This document shows, piece after piece, positions 1-10,226 of a stretch of DNA of 64,000 nt (positions are counted from its first letter, which is position 1; the number at the start of each line of letters is the position of its first letter). The translations under genes were made by a program, and so were the position numbers. The notes below the pieces were generated by a model, which had not been told where the DNA came from, searched no databases, and was given only the letters and a program-made list of their open reading frames with translations. The DNA is from Planctomonas sp. JC2975 (lineage in GTDB: Bacteria > Actinomycetota > Actinomycetes > Actinomycetales > Microbacteriaceae), in contig NZ_JABEKS010000001.1 of NCBI RefSeq assembly GCF_012985205.1, forward strand, positions 248,001-312,000, written 5' to 3'.

Positions 1-280
1 ACAGGGCGTAGGCGGCCGGCGCCGCCACGACAAGGGCGACGACGGTGGTCGTCACGGACACCAGCAGGCTGTTGCCCAGCCAGGTGAGCGCCGGCGTGAA
101 CTGGAACGTCGCGAGGATGCCGGCCAGCGGTCCGCCGGGGCCGCGCATTCCGACCGCAGCGGTCAGCGTCGGCAGCAGCGGCGATACCACCAGCAGCGTG
201 ATGATCACGACTGCCACGAGGCGCAGGATCATGCCGATGAGGGCGCCAGGGCGACGGATCAGGCGGTTGCGGCGAGGCAT
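1..280 (-). CDS. Partial ABC transporter permease, MalG-like (N-terminus only)
   Basis: Only about 93 codons are present; the gene continues past the left edge. The visible protein starts with a basic stretch (MPRRNRLIRR), then a hydrophobic segment at about residues 16-38 and a second one beginning around the motif WLGNSLLVS near residue 68. Basic N-terminus, first helix, extracytoplasmic stretch and an NS motif before the second helix is the usual start of MalG-family sugar permeases, integral membrane partners of a solute-binding protein and an ATPase. The diagnostic EAA loop lies outside the window, so the family call is an inference. The start could instead be the GTG at 313, directly after the ctaA stop, which would add 11 residues and suggests co-transcription with ctaA. 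Confidence 0.5.
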   Translation of the reverse strand, partial: MPRRNRLIRRPGALIGMILRLVAVVIITLLVVSPLLPTLTAAVGMRGPGGPLAGILATFQFTPALTWLGNSLLVSVTTTVVALVVAAPAAYAL

Positions 281-313
281 CGCCCGTCGGACGTCGCCAG
301 AAACGGCCTGCAC

Positions 314-1309
314 TCAGCTCGCTCGCTCGAGCGGCGCACCGGCCGCTCCGACCGACGCTGTGTCGGGTTCCGCGGTGTGCACGCTCGGGAACAGCTGCGG
401 ATTGACGTCGAGCAGCACGCGCAGCGCTCCCACCCAGACCATCGCAGCGAGAACGAGATGCACTGCGACAAGCAGGGCAGGCAGCGCGGTCAGCGCCTGG
501 ATGAGTCCGACGACGCCCTGCAGCGCAACGATGACGAGGAATCCGAGCGTGCGGACGAGTGGGAGCGTGGCGTGGGAGCGCCAGAGCAGCATCGCCAGCA
601 CGACGGCGACGACGAGCGTCGAGGCACCGAGCACACCGTGCACGATCGTGATGTCGATCCAATCGAAGCCCATGCGGGGAACGTCGGCCGAGTCGCCGGA
701 GTGAGGTCCGGATCCGGAGACGAGGGTTCCGACCACGATGAGCACGGCGGTGAGGGCCGCCAACGCCCAGCTCAGGGCGCGGGCGGCTGCGGTGATGCGG
801 GCGCGGGCATCCGCGGTCACCGGCTTCTCGTGCACTCGGTGCCAGGTGAGCGTCGTCGTCGTGAGCAGGCCCATCGCCATCACGAAGTGGAACGCCACGA
901 CGTACGGGTTGAGGCCCGTCCACACGCTGATGCCGCCGGCGACAGCGTTCACCACGACGAGCCAGAACTGCGACCAGGCAAGGCGCGTGATGCTGCGCAC
1001 ACGCGGCCGCTGCAGCCTGGCGGCGATGATCACCCACGCCACGGCGACGCACAGCAGCACGGTGAGCATGCGATTGGAGAACTCGATCAGGGCGTGGATG
1101 CCCATGGCCGGCGTCGGCGTGATCGAGCTCGCGTCACAGGTCGGCCAGGTCGGGCAGCCCAGACCGGAGCCGGTGACGCGCACGATGCCGCCACCGAGCA
1201 CGATGAGGATGCTCACGACGAGAGACGCGGTGGTCGCCCAGCGGAGCGACCGCGGCGAAAGCGTCCAGCGGTCGGCGAGCCAGCCGAGCGGGGTTTTCAG
1301 CGTTGCCAC
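314..1309 (-). CDS. ctaA: Heme A synthase CtaA
   Basis: The 331-residue integral membrane protein oxidises the methyl group of heme O to give heme A for aa3-type cytochrome oxidase. About eight hydrophobic segments are visible. The N-terminal third has the paired cysteines CPTWPTCD typical of Gram-positive CtaA, and histidines in HFVMAMG, HGVLGAS and HLVLAAM are candidate heme ligands. A GTG start is chosen because the CtaA-like sequence (VATLKTPLGW) begins there, two bases after the ctaB stop. No good Shine-Dalgarno is seen, so translation probably depends on coupling to ctaB. An open frame continues upstream through ctaB, but that extension is arginine-rich antisense-like sequence and was discarded. 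Confidence 0.9.
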   Translation of the reverse strand: MATLKTPLGWLADRWTLSPRSLRWATTASLVVSILIVLGGGIVRVTGSGLGCPTWPTCDASSITPTPAMGIHALIEFSNRMLTVLLCVAVAWVIIAARLQRPRVRSITRLAWSQFWLVVVNAVAGGISVWTGLNPYVVAFHFVMAMGLLTTTTLTWHRVHEKPVTADARARITAAARALSWALAALTAVLIVVGTLVSGSGPHSGDSADVPRMGFDWIDITIVHGVLGASTLVVAVVLAMLLWRSHATLPLVRTLGFLVIVALQGVVGLIQALTALPALLVAVHLVLAAMVWVGALRVLLDVNPQLFPSVHTAEPDTASVGAAGAPLERAS

Positions 1310-1311
1310 GA

Positions 1312-2232
1312 TCAGAACGGGAGGAGGGGATCGATGGCGATCGCCACGAACAGCACCGACAGATACGTGATCGAGCCGTGGAAGACGCGCATCGGCGAAG
1401 GATTCTCGTGGCGGATCGCGAGGGCGTACAGGCGGTGCGTCTCGTAGACGAACCAGACGCCGGAGACCAGCGCCGTCACGGTGTAGACGAGTCCCATGTG
1501 CGCAACGGGGATGAGCAGCAGCGAGCACGCGACAGTCGCCCAGGCGTACAGGATGACCTGCAGTCCGACGACGGCGCGACCGCGCGTCACGCCCAGCATG
1601 GGCACCCCGACCGACTTGTAGTCGTCGCGGTACTTCATGGACAGCGGCCAGTAGTGCGGCGGGGTCCAGAGGAACACCACGCCGAACAGGATGAACGGTG
1701 CCCAGTCGAGCGAGCCGGTCACGGCGGCCCAGCCGATGAGCACGGGGAAGCATCCAGCGATCCCGCCCCAGATGATGTTCTGCTGGGTGCGGCGCTTCAG
1801 CCAGAGCGTGTAGATGAAGACGTAGAAGAGGATGGCGGCCACCGAGAGCACGGCGGCGAGCCAGTTCGTCGTGAAGCACAGCCACACCGTGGAGCCGACC
1901 GCGAGTGTCCACGAGAAGACGTACGCTTCGCGCGGCGTCAGTTCGCCGGTGACGAGCGGCCGCTTCTTGGTGCGGTTCATCACCTTGTCGATGTCGCGGT
2001 CGATGTAGCAGTTGAACGCGGCGGCGGAGCCGGCGCTCATCGCGCCGCCGATCACCGTGGCGACGACGAGCCAGAGGTTGGGCACGCCGCCCTGGGCGAG
2101 GAACATCACCGGGATGGTGGTGACGAGCAGAAGCTCCATCACCCGAGGCTTCGTCAGAGCGACGTAAGCGGCGAACTTGCGCCGGAAACCGATCCGCGCC
2201 GGTGCCAACCGGCTCTCTACAGCAACGCCCAT
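1312..2232 (-). CDS. ctaB: Protoheme IX farnesyltransferase (heme O synthase) CtaB
   Basis: The 306-residue membrane prenyltransferase of the UbiA superfamily adds a farnesyl group to protoheme IX to make heme O, the substrate of CtaA next door. The signature loop [20 protein letters not shown] carries the aspartates that bind Mg-diphosphate, and nine or so hydrophobic segments follow the start [19 protein letters not shown]. The length matches the family. It is the first gene of a minus-strand pair with ctaA and is divergent from the transketolase operon across a repeat-bearing intergenic region. An ATG start at 2232 agrees with the family. Confidence 0.95.
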   Translation of the reverse strand: MGVAVESRLAPARIGFRRKFAAYVALTKPRVMELLLVTTIPVMFLAQGGVPNLWLVVATVIGGAMSAGSAAAFNCYIDRDIDKVMNRTKKRPLVTGELTPREAYVFSWTLAVGSTVWLCFTTNWLAAVLSVAAILFYVFIYTLWLKRRTQQNIIWGGIAGCFPVLIGWAAVTGSLDWAPFILFGVVFLWTPPHYWPLSMKYRDDYKSVGVPMLGVTRGRAVVGLQVILYAWATVACSLLLIPVAHMGLVYTVTALVSGVWFVYETHRLYALAIRHENPSPMRVFHGSITYLSVLFVAIAIDPLLPF

Positions 2233-2269
2233 CGCTCCTCAATCACGCACAAACCCGCCTTCGAGTCTA

Positions 2270-2506
2270 GAGGCGATTGAGGTGAGAGTCGTGCGAGCTT
2301 GCTCGTACGACCGAGCCGATTGAGCCTTTGAGGGGCGAAGCCGCGATAGAGGCGATTGAGGTGAGAGTCGTGCGAGCTTGCTCGTACGACCGAGCCGATT
2401 GAGCATTTGAGGGGCGAAGCCGCGATAGAGGCGATTGAGGTGAGAGTCGTGCGAGCTTGCTCGTACGACCGAGCCGATTGAGCATTTGAGGGGCGAAGCC
2501 GCGATA
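2270..2506 (+). repeat. Three 79-bp tandem repeats with hairpin core (family locus A)
   Basis: Three head-to-tail units start at 2270, 2349 and 2428, exactly 79 bp apart and almost identical (unit 1 has gagcctttgag where units 2 and 3 have gagcatttgag). Each begins ggcgattgaggtgag, has a hairpin with arms gtcgtgcgagc and gctcgtacgac around a tt loop (11 pairs, one G-T), then cgagccgattgag and a tail aagccgcgata. The same frame of conserved blocks recurs at 48389 and 51272 with different arm sequences. There are no unique spacers, so it is not a CRISPR array. Confidence 0.95.
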
Positions 2507-2658
2507 CGGGTGATCGAGGCGCGGTCGTGCGAGCGTGTGCTCGTGCGACCGCCCGGCCCATCCATCCGCGGCCTCGACTCCCTGACTTCCGGGAGGCGGC
2601 TTTGTGGGGATGGCACAGCACCGACCGGCCGCAGACCATGGCTTTCTGGCAATCTCCC

Positions 2659-2664
2659 TATACT
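2659..2664 (+). promoter_or_regulatory. Possible -10 element of the tkt operon
   Basis: TATACT is the closest match to a housekeeping -10 hexamer between the repeats and tkt. The position 17 bp upstream (ccatgg) does not resemble a -35, so this is a weak suggestion. If correct, the tkt message has a leader of about 160 nt. Confidence 0.3.
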
Positions 2665-2830
2665 TGGTGGTGCTCGCCTCTCGATGCATTCCCCTGCCCA
2701 CGGATCTTCTCCGCGGGCGTCGTGTGCACGGGTGCCGAAGAAGTCTGGGGCGCGCGCACTACCTCCACCGGTGCGGGTCCGTTCTACGGGACCCCTCTCG
2801 CATCGACGACACAAGAAGGGTCAGTCTCAA

Positions 2831-4924
2831 GTGGCAGCACTGCAATGGGATCCCATTGACAACAAGGCAGTCGACACCGCGCGCATCCTGGCGGCGGACG
2901 CCGTGGAGAAGGTGGGCAACGGGCATCCCGGCACGGCCATGAGCCTCGCTCCGGCGGCGTACCTGCTGTTCCAGCGCGTGATGCGCCGCGATCCGAAGGA
3001 CCAGCACTGGCTGGGCCGCGACCGCTTCGTCCTGTCGGCGGGTCACAGCTCGCTGACCCAGTACGTGCAGCTCTACCTGGGCGGCTATGGCCTCGAGCTC
3101 GACGACCTGAAGGCGCTGCGCACCTGGGGCTCGCTCACGCCTGGTCACCCCGAGTACCGCCACACCGACGGCGTCGAGATCACCACCGGCCCGCTCGGCC
3201 AAGGCCTCTCCTCCGCCGTCGGCTTCGCATACGCGAGCCGCTACGAGCGCGGACTCTTCGACCCGGATGCCGCGCCAGGCACGAGCCCCTTCGACCACTT
3301 CGTCTACGTCATCGCCAGCGACGGCGACCTGGAAGAGGGCATCACGAGCGAGGCCTCCTCGCTCGCCGGCCACCAGGAACTGGGCAACCTCGTCGTCATC
3401 TACGACAGCAACCAGATCTCCATCGAAGACGACACCAACATCGCCTTCACCGAAGACGTCGCTGCGCGCTACGAGGCGTACCACTGGCACGTGCAGGTCG
3501 TCGACTGGAAGAAGACCGGCCAGTACGTCGAAGACGTGCAGGAGCTGTTCGACGCGATCGAGACGGCCAAGGCCGTCAGCGACAAGCCGTCGATCATCAT
3601 CCTGAAGACCATCATCGGATGGCCGAGCCCGAAGAAGCAGAACACCGGCAAGATCCACGGATCCGCGCTCGGCGCCGACGAGCTGCGCGCCGTCAAGGAG
3701 GTGCTCGGTTTCGACCCGGAGCAGACCTTCGAGGTCGCCGATGAGGTCATCGAGCACACCCGCGGAGCCATCGAGCGCGGCGCGGACCAGCGTGCCGCGT
3801 GGCAGGTCGGCTTCGACGCTTGGGCTGCCGCCAACCCGGAGCGCAAGGCGCTCCTCGACCGGCTGCTGAGCGGGGAACTGCCCGATGGCGTCGAGGATGC
3901 ACTCCCGGCGTTCGAGGCTGGCAAGGACGTCTCCACGCGCGCAGCCAGCGGCAAGGTGTTGAGCGCACTCGGACCCGTCGTGCCCGAACTGTGGGGTGGA
4001 TCGGCGGACCTCGCCGAGTCGAACAACACGACCATCGAGGGTGCGGCATCCTTCGTACCGAGCGAGCGCTCGACGCACGAGTGGGCCGGAAACCCGTACG
4101 GCCGCGTGCTGCACTTCGGCATTCGCGAGCACGCGATGGCCGCCATCCTGAACGGCATCGTCCTGCACGGACCGACGCGTCCTTTCGGCGGCACCTTCCT
4201 CATCTTCAGCGACTACCAGCGTCCGTCGCTGCGCCTTGCCGCCCTGATGAACGTGCCGTCGACGTTCGTCTGGACGCACGACTCCGTCGCGCTCGGCGAG
4301 GACGGCCCGACGCACCAGCCCATCGAGCAGCTCGCGACGCTGCGCCTCATCCCGAACTTCACCGTTGTGCGCCCCGGCGACGCGAACGAGGTGGCGTACG
4401 CCTGGCTCGAGATCCTGAAGCGTCGTGGCGGACCGGCAGGCATCGCGCTGACGCGGCAGAACATCCCCGTGTTCGAGCGCGGCGACGGTGCGGCATCCGG
4501 TGAGGTCTTCGCATCCGCGGCGAACGTCGCCAAGGGCGGGTACGTGCTCGCCGAGGCGCCGAACGGCACGCCGGACGTGATCCTGATCGCCACCGGATCC
4601 GAGGTTCAGCTGGCCGTGAACGCTCGCGAGGAGCTGAAGGCGGCGGGCGTCAACGCCCGTGTCGTCTCGATGCCCAGCCAGGAGTGGTTCGAGGAGCAGA
4701 GCGCGGAGTACAAGGAGTCGGTGCTGCCGGTATCCGTCACCGCTCGCGTCTCCGTCGAAGCCGGCCGCGCGCTCACCTGGCGCGACTACGTCGGCGACAA
4801 GGGTCGTAGCGTCTCGATCGAGCACTTCGGTGCGTCGGCCGACTACAAGACGCTGTTCACGAAGTTCGGCATCACCACGGAAGCCGTGGTGGCCGCAGCC
4901 AAGGAGACCATCGCCGCCCAGTAG
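2831..4924 (+). CDS. tkt: Transketolase
   Basis: The 697-residue thiamine-diphosphate enzyme moves two-carbon units between pentose and triose/hexose phosphates in the cytoplasm. The N-terminal domain has [11 protein letters not shown] and the cofactor-binding motif starting GDGDLEEG and ending at the asparagine of DSNQ; the pyrimidine domain has GIREHAM. The GTG at 2831 is chosen because the conserved N-terminus ([18 protein letters not shown]) begins there, with agaagg about 10 bases upstream. The frame is open further upstream but encodes nothing family-like. It is the first gene of the tkt-tal-pgi-zwf-opcA-pgl operon, 45 bp before tal. Confidence 0.96.
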   Translation: MAALQWDPIDNKAVDTARILAADAVEKVGNGHPGTAMSLAPAAYLLFQRVMRRDPKDQHWLGRDRFVLSAGHSSLTQYVQLYLGGYGLELDDLKALRTWGSLTPGHPEYRHTDGVEITTGPLGQGLSSAVGFAYASRYERGLFDPDAAPGTSPFDHFVYVIASDGDLEEGITSEASSLAGHQELGNLVVIYDSNQISIEDDTNIAFTEDVAARYEAYHWHVQVVDWKKTGQYVEDVQELFDAIETAKAVSDKPSIIILKTIIGWPSPKKQNTGKIHGSALGADELRAVKEVLGFDPEQTFEVADEVIEHTRGAIERGADQRAAWQVGFDAWAAANPERKALLDRLLSGELPDGVEDALPAFEAGKDVSTRAASGKVLSALGPVVPELWGGSADLAESNNTTIEGAASFVPSERSTHEWAGNPYGRVLHFGIREHAMAAILNGIVLHGPTRPFGGTFLIFSDYQRPSLRLAALMNVPSTFVWTHDSVALGEDGPTHQPIEQLATLRLIPNFTVVRPGDANEVAYAWLEILKRRGGPAGIALTRQNIPVFERGDGAASGEVFASAANVAKGGYVLAEAPNGTPDVILIATGSEVQLAVNAREELKAAGVNARVVSMPSQEWFEEQSAEYKESVLPVSVTARVSVEAGRALTWRDYVGDKGRSVSIEHFGASADYKTLFTKFGITTEAVVAAAKETIAAQ

Positions 4925-4969
4925 GGCCGCGATGACAGGCGAAGAAGTCAAGAAGAAGAGGCGAGAGAA

Positions 4970-6097
4970 ATGACCGAAACCAGCACCGCACGACTCGCGG
5001 CGGAAGGCGTGAGCATCTGGCTCGACGACCTGTCCCGCGAACGCATCACCTCCGGCGGGCTGCAGAAGCTGATCGACACGCGCAACGTCGTCGGCGTCAC
5101 CACCAACCCGACCATCTTCGCGACAGCTCTCTCGAAGGGCGAGTCGTACGACGAGCAGGTCCGTGAGCTCGCGGCGGCAGGCAAGGACGTTCACGAGGCG
5201 GTCTTCGAGATCACCACCACGGATGTCCGCAACGCCGCCGATGTGTTCGCGCCGGTCTACGAGGCGTCGGCCGGCAAGGACGGCCGAGTCTCGATCGAGG
5301 TCGAGCCGGGTCTCGCGCACGACGCGGCCGGCACCATCGCGCAGGCCAAGCAGCTCTGGGCGAAGGTCGACAAGCCGAACGCGATGATCAAGATCCCGGC
5401 GACGGTCGAGGGCCTCGAGGCCATCGCCGCCGTCACCGCTGAGGGCATCAGCGTCAACGTGACGCTGATCTTCAGCCTCGAGCGTCACCGCGAGGTCATC
5501 AACGCCTACCTCACCGGCCTCGAGCGGGCGAAGGAGGCGGGCATCGACCTGTCGACGATCCGCTCCGTCGCGTCGTTCTTCGTCTCGCGCGTCGACACCG
5601 AGATCGACAAGCGCCTCACGGCGATCGGCACGCAGGAGGCGCTTGCCCTGAAGGGCAAGTCGGCCGTCGCGAACGCACGTCTCGCCTACCAGGTGTTCGA
5701 GCAGGCGTTCGACTCCGAGCGCGCCAAGGTGCTGCTCGCCGCCGGCGCGAACAAGCAGCGCCCGCTCTGGGCGTCCACCGGCGTCAAGGACCCGGCATTC
5801 CCCGACACGCTGTACGTGACAACGCTCGTCGCTCCCGACGAGGTGAACACCATGCCGGAGAAGACGCTCGAGGCCACCTTCGACCACGGCGACATCACCG
5901 GCAACACCATCGAGGGCACGTACGACGAGTCGAACGAGGTCCTGAACCAGATCGCCGCTCTCGGCATCTCCTACGATGACGTCACCCAGACGCTCGAAGA
6001 CGAAGGCGTGTCGAAGTTCATCGTGTCATGGGACGAACTGCTCGACACCGTCTCCGCCGCGCTCGCACACGCCGGCGCCAAGGAGACCGTGCAGTGA
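4970..6097 (+). CDS. tal: Transaldolase
   Basis: The 375-residue cytoplasmic enzyme transfers a dihydroxyacetone unit from sedoheptulose-7-phosphate to glyceraldehyde-3-phosphate through a Schiff base. The lysine of MIKIPAT is the expected Schiff-base residue, and GVTTNPTIF near residue 43 is the conserved N-terminal motif. The length fits the long actinobacterial transaldolases. The ATG follows a purine-rich ribosome site (agaggcgagag). The stop overlaps the pgi start in the sequence GTGA, so the two are probably translationally coupled. Confidence 0.96.
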   Translation: MTETSTARLAAEGVSIWLDDLSRERITSGGLQKLIDTRNVVGVTTNPTIFATALSKGESYDEQVRELAAAGKDVHEAVFEITTTDVRNAADVFAPVYEASAGKDGRVSIEVEPGLAHDAAGTIAQAKQLWAKVDKPNAMIKIPATVEGLEAIAAVTAEGISVNVTLIFSLERHREVINAYLTGLERAKEAGIDLSTIRSVASFFVSRVDTEIDKRLTAIGTQEALALKGKSAVANARLAYQVFEQAFDSERAKVLLAAGANKQRPLWASTGVKDPAFPDTLYVTTLVAPDEVNTMPEKTLEATFDHGDITGNTIEGTYDESNEVLNQIAALGISYDDVTQTLEDEGVSKFIVSWDELLDTVSAALAHAGAKETVQ

Positions 6098-7707
6098 GCT
6101 TCAAGATCCACGTCAGCGGCGACGCGGAGGCCGCGGTCAAGCGGCACGTGCCGTCGCTCGTTGCGGATCTGGTGGCATCCGGGATCACGGCCCAGGATGC
6201 GGCGCTCTGGGGGCCGGACGCGGAGTCGGAGGCTTCCGTCCGGCTGAGCTGGACGGAAGCGGTCGCCATCGCGCGGCCCCTTGTCCCGCAGATCGTGGAG
6301 CTTCGCGAGAGGTTTCTCGCCGAGGGCGTCAACCACTTCGTGCTGGGCGGCATGGGCGGCTCGTCGCTCGCGCCCGAGGTGATCACGCGCACCGGCAACC
6401 TCGAGTTGACCATCCTCGACACCACTGATCCAGGCCAGGTGCTCGACGCGGTCACGGACCGCATCGCCACCAGTGTGCTCATCGTGTCGTCGAAGTCCGG
6501 CTCCACGGTCGAGACGGACAGCCATCGCCGCACGTACGAGAAGGCGTTCCGCGACGCCGGCATCGACCCGGCAGGACGCATCGTCGTCGTCACCGACCCC
6601 GGCTCGCCGCTGGACGCGTCGGCCCGCGAAGCCGGCTACGCCGTCTTCAACGCCGACCCGAACGTCGGCGGTCGCTATTCGGCGCTGACCGCGTTCGGCC
6701 TCGTGCCGTCCGGGCTCGTCGGATTCGACATCGAGGAGTTGCTCGAAGAGGCGGAGACCATCTCGCTCGAGCTGGCCATCGACGATCCGACGAACCCCGG
6801 CCTCATCCTCGGCGCGGCGATCGCCGGCACTCAGCCGCTTCGCGACAAGCTCGGCATCATCACCGACGGCACGCACATCGTGGGCTTCGCCGACTGGGCC
6901 GAGCAGCTCATCGCGGAGTCGACGGGCAAGCTCGGCAAGGGCCTGCTGCCCGTGGTGCTCGACGTGGTCTCCCCCGAGCTCGACGAGAAGCTGCCCGACC
7001 TGCAGGTCGTGCGCCTCGTCGACAATGCCGAGGCGCACCATCTCTTCCCTGCGGATCGCCACCACGGCGAGATCCTGGTCTCCGGCACGCTGGGCGCCAT
7101 GTTCCTCGTGTGGGAGTATGCAACGGCGATCGCGGGCCGGCTGCTGGGCATCAACCCGTTCGACCAGCCCGACGTGGAATCCGCCAAGGTCGCCGCGCGT
7201 GGCCTGCTGGACGCCCGTCCGGAGCCGACCGATCCGGCGTTCGTCGACGGCGGCATCGAGGTGCGCGGCGACGCCGCTCTGCTCGGTGACGCGGCGACGG
7301 TCGACGACGCGATCGGCAGGCTGCTGGCACTGCTGCCCGCCGACGGATACGTCGCAGTCCAGGCCTACGTGAACAGGGTCGCGCTGCCGCAGCTGGCCGG
7401 CATCCGCGATCTGCTGGCGGCCCGCGCCAAGCGCCCCGTGACCTTCGGGTGGGGGCCGCGCTTCCTTCATTCCACGGGCCAGTTCCACAAGGGCGGGCCG
7501 GCAGTCGGCGTGTTCCTGCAGATCCTGAGTCACGAGACCGACGATCTTCAGGTGCCCGACCGTCCGTTCACCTTCGGCCAGCTCATCACGGCCCAGGCGG
7601 AGGGCGATGCGGCGGTGCTCGCCGAGCACGGTCGTCCCGTGCTGACTCTCACGCTCACCGACCCCGCCGCCGACATCGAAACGCTGTTCGGCGACGTCGA
7701 CGCCTGA
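6094..7707 (+). CDS. pgi: Glucose-6-phosphate isomerase
   Basis: The 537-residue enzyme interconverts glucose-6-phosphate and fructose-6-phosphate. [13 protein letters not shown] and [10 protein letters not shown] are sugar-phosphate binding (SIS) motifs. The GTG at 6094, overlapping the tal stop by four bases, gives the family-like start [12 protein letters not shown]; the frame upstream is only an antisense-type extension inside tal. Placing pgi between tal and zwf lets one transcript set the partition of glucose-6-phosphate between glycolysis and the pentose phosphate pathway. Confidence 0.93.
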   Translation: MSFKIHVSGDAEAAVKRHVPSLVADLVASGITAQDAALWGPDAESEASVRLSWTEAVAIARPLVPQIVELRERFLAEGVNHFVLGGMGGSSLAPEVITRTGNLELTILDTTDPGQVLDAVTDRIATSVLIVSSKSGSTVETDSHRRTYEKAFRDAGIDPAGRIVVVTDPGSPLDASAREAGYAVFNADPNVGGRYSALTAFGLVPSGLVGFDIEELLEEAETISLELAIDDPTNPGLILGAAIAGTQPLRDKLGIITDGTHIVGFADWAEQLIAESTGKLGKGLLPVVLDVVSPELDEKLPDLQVVRLVDNAEAHHLFPADRHHGEILVSGTLGAMFLVWEYATAIAGRLLGINPFDQPDVESAKVAARGLLDARPEPTDPAFVDGGIEVRGDAALLGDAATVDDAIGRLLALLPADGYVAVQAYVNRVALPQLAGIRDLLAARAKRPVTFGWGPRFLHSTGQFHKGGPAVGVFLQILSHETDDLQVPDRPFTFGQLITAQAEGDAAVLAEHGRPVLTLTLTDPAADIETLFGDVDA

Positions 7708-7725
7708 ACCGATACGAGGAGATCC

Positions 7726-9264
7726 ATGTCACCGGTGGAGATCACCGCGAACTCCAACCCGCTGAGGGTGCCGACGGACCGTCGGCTCAACCGCATCGCC
7801 GGCCCGAGCAGCCTCATCATCTTCGGCGTGACGGGTGACCTGTCGCGCAAGAAGCTGATGCCGGCCGTGTACGACCTGGCCAACAGAGGCCTCCTCCCCC
7901 CTGGCTTCGCGCTCGTCGGCTTCGCCAGGCGCGACTGGGAGGATGAGGACTTCGAGAAGGTCGTCTACGACGCGGTGAAGCAGTACGCGCGCACCGAGTT
8001 CCGCGACGAGGTCTGGAAGCAGCTCGCGCAGGGCATCCGCTTCGTTTCGGGCGAGTTCGACGACGATGAGGCGTTCGAGCGCCTCAAGAAGACCGTCGAT
8101 GAACTCGACCGGGACCGCGGAACGATGGGCAACCACGCGTTCTACCTGTCGATCCCGCCGAAGGCGTTCCCGCTCGTCACCGAGCAGCTGCGCCGATCCG
8201 GCCTCGCAGAGCAGTCCAAGGGATGGCGCCGCGTCGTCATCGAGAAGCCCTTCGGGTCCGACCTCAAGACGGCGCGCGAGCTCAACGCCGTCGTCGAGTC
8301 GGTCTTCCCGCCGGACTCCGTGTTCCGCATCGACCACTACCTCGGCAAGGAGACGGTGCAGAACATCCTCGCTCTGCGCTTCGCCAACGAGCTCTACGAG
8401 CCGATCTGGAACGCGAACTACGTCGACCACGTGCAGATCACCATGGCCGAGGACATCGGCGTCGGCGGTCGTGCCGGATACTACGACGGCATCGGAGCGG
8501 CGCGCGACGTCATCCAGAACCACCTGCTCCAGTTGCTCGCCCTCACGGCCATGGAGGAGCCGGTGTCGTTCGACGCCGCAGACCTCCGCGCCGAGAAGGA
8601 GAAGGTGCTGAAGGCGGTGCGGCTGCCGAAGGATCTCTCGACGGCGACCGCGCGCGGCCAGTACTCCAGCGGCTGGCAGGGCGGCGAGAAGGTGGTCGGC
8701 TTCCTCGAGGAAGACGGCATGAACCCGCAGTCCACCACCGAGACCTACGCGGCGATCAAGCTCGACATCGGAACCCGCCGCTGGGCCGGCGTGCCGTTCT
8801 ATCTGCGGGCCGGCAAGCGGCTCGGGCGACGCGTCACCGAGATCGCGGTCGTCTTCAAGCGGGCGCCGCAGCAGCTCTTCGCGAAGAGTCAGACGTCGGC
8901 GCTCGGACAGAACGCGCTCGTCATCCGCGTGCAGCCCGACGAGGGCGTGACCATCCGCTTCGGCTCCAAGGTGCCGGGCGCCGGCATGCAGGTGCGCGAC
9001 GTGAGCATGGACTTCGGCTATGGACACGCCTTCACCGAGGCGAGCCCTGAGGCGTACGAGCGTCTCATCCTCGACGTGCTGCTCGGCGATCCGCCGCTGT
9101 TCCCGCGGCACGAGGAGGTCGAGCTGTCCTGGAAGATCCTCGACCCGATCGAGGAGTACTGGGCGTCCCACGGCGCACCGGAACAGTACCGGCCGGGAAC
9201 GTGGGGTCCGGCATCCGCCGATGAATTGCTTGCCCGCGACGGCCGCACTTGGAGACGCCCATGA
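7726..9264 (+). CDS. zwf: Glucose-6-phosphate 1-dehydrogenase
   Basis: The 512-residue enzyme oxidises glucose-6-phosphate to 6-phosphogluconolactone with NADP+. The Rossmann motif is FGVTGDLSRKKLMPA near residue 32, and the active-site signature is RIDHYLGKETVQN near residue 201. The length is typical. The ATG follows acgaggaga. The stop overlaps the opcA start (ATGA at 9261-9264), consistent with OpcA acting on this enzyme in actinobacteria. Confidence 0.97.
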   Translation: MSPVEITANSNPLRVPTDRRLNRIAGPSSLIIFGVTGDLSRKKLMPAVYDLANRGLLPPGFALVGFARRDWEDEDFEKVVYDAVKQYARTEFRDEVWKQLAQGIRFVSGEFDDDEAFERLKKTVDELDRDRGTMGNHAFYLSIPPKAFPLVTEQLRRSGLAEQSKGWRRVVIEKPFGSDLKTARELNAVVESVFPPDSVFRIDHYLGKETVQNILALRFANELYEPIWNANYVDHVQITMAEDIGVGGRAGYYDGIGAARDVIQNHLLQLLALTAMEEPVSFDAADLRAEKEKVLKAVRLPKDLSTATARGQYSSGWQGGEKVVGFLEEDGMNPQSTTETYAAIKLDIGTRRWAGVPFYLRAGKRLGRRVTEIAVVFKRAPQQLFAKSQTSALGQNALVIRVQPDEGVTIRFGSKVPGAGMQVRDVSMDFGYGHAFTEASPEAYERLILDVLLGDPPLFPRHEEVELSWKILDPIEEYWASHGAPEQYRPGTWGPASADELLARDGRTWRRP

Positions 9265-10226
9265 TCGTCGACCTGCCAGACACCACGACCAGCAATGTCT
9301 CGAAGACGCTGATCAAGATCCGCGAAGAGGGCGGCGCCGTCGCCCTCGGCCGGGTGCTCACGCTCATCATCGCCACGCAGCTCGGCCAAGAAGAAGAGGT
9401 CATCGAGGCCGCCAACGAGGCGTCGCGCGAGCATCCGATGCGCGTCATCGTCGTGTCGACCGCCGATCGAGACCACCCTCATGCGGATGCCGGCAGCCGG
9501 CTGGACGCGCAGATCCGTGTCGGCGGTGACGCAGGGGCCAGCGAGGTCATCGTGCTGCGCGCCTACGGCGACACCGCCAGCGATGAGGAGGGCCTGGTCA
9601 CGGCGCTCCTGCTGCCGGATGCGCCCGTCGTCGTGTGGTGGCCAGGGACCGCGCCCGACGTCGTGTCCACGTCGCCGCTCGGCCGGATCGCCACCTGCCG
9701 CATCACGGATTCGTCTGCCGCAGGCGACCCGCACGAGGCGCTGCTGCACCTGGCCGAGACGTACGCCCCTGGCGACACGGACTTCGCCTGGACGCGTCTC
9801 ACGCTCTGGCGTGCACAGCTCGCCGCGGTCCTCGATCAGCCGCCGTACGAGCCCGTCGTGTCCGTCGAGGTGTCGGGTGCGCCGGATTCGCCGTCGACCG
9901 TTCTGCTCGCCGCCTGGCTGCGACTGCAGCTGGATGCTCCGGTGCAGCACGACCTGACGGCTCGCCAGCGCGGCCTGAGCGGCATCCACGGCGTGCAGCT
10001 GGTCCGTGCCTCCGGCACGATCGAGCTGGTGCGCGACATGCCCGATCTGGCAACGCTCACGCAGCCGAACCAGCCGACGCACGACATCGCACTCCCCCGC
10101 CGCAACCTGCGCGACTGCCTCGCGGAGGAGCTGCGTCGACTCGATCCCGACGAGCTGTACGGTGAGGTGTTGACCAAGGGACTTCCGCTGCTGGAGGCCG
10201 AGGAGCAGGGAGCCGGAGCGCGATGA
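9261..10226 (+). CDS. opcA: Glucose-6-phosphate dehydrogenase assembly protein OpcA
   Basis: The 321-residue protein is the actinobacterial OpcA, a redox-responsive allosteric activator or assembly factor of G6PDH in characterised relatives. The N-terminus MIVDLPDTTTSNVSKTLIKI and the internal PDAPVVVWWPG are typical. The ATG at 9261 is preferred over 9249 because it overlaps the zwf stop and has ggaga seven bases upstream. It is coupled to pgl by another ATGA overlap at 10223-10226. Confidence 0.94.
   Translation: MIVDLPDTTTSNVSKTLIKIREEGGAVALGRVLTLIIATQLGQEEEVIEAANEASREHPMRVIVVSTADRDHPHADAGSRLDAQIRVGGDAGASEVIVLRAYGDTASDEEGLVTALLLPDAPVVVWWPGTAPDVVSTSPLGRIATCRITDSSAAGDPHEALLHLAETYAPGDTDFAWTRLTLWRAQLAAVLDQPPYEPVVSVEVSGAPDSPSTVLLAAWLRLQLDAPVQHDLTARQRGLSGIHGVQLVRASGTIELVRDMPDLATLTQPNQPTHDIALPRRNLRDCLAEELRRLDPDELYGEVLTKGLPLLEAEEQGAGAR

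Larger units (their letters stand above)
2233..2830. other. Divergent ctaB/tkt intergenic region
   Basis: No convincing gene lies in these 598 bp. The left part (2270-2506) is a tandem repeat, followed at 2507-2560 by a decayed fourth copy that still has a hairpin (gtcgtgcgagc pairing with gctcgtgcgac through two G-T pairs). The right part must contain the tkt promoter. A TATACT hexamer at 2659-2664 is the best -10 candidate, about 165 bp before the tkt start, but no clear -35 is seen. Open frames running through the region on both strands are products of the repeat and of GC bias. Confidence 0.7.

Noticed and set aside
314-2242. 642-codon frame joining ctaA to sequence inside ctaB
   Set aside because: Only the last 331 codons look like CtaA; the rest is out of frame within ctaB.
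2270-2506. CRISPR array
   Set aside because: Units are contiguous with no unique spacers, the palindrome lies inside each unit, and no cas genes are nearby.
2217-2814. Repeated peptide frames across the locus A repeats
   Set aside because: The peptides (for example SYEQARTTLTSIAS) are just translations of the 79-bp repeat in several frames, with no ribosome site.
2759-5887. 1042-codon minus-strand open frame
   Set aside because: It is fully antisense to tkt and tal, which have clear motifs and start signals. It is Arg/Asp/Val-rich as expected from the reverse of high-GC codons.
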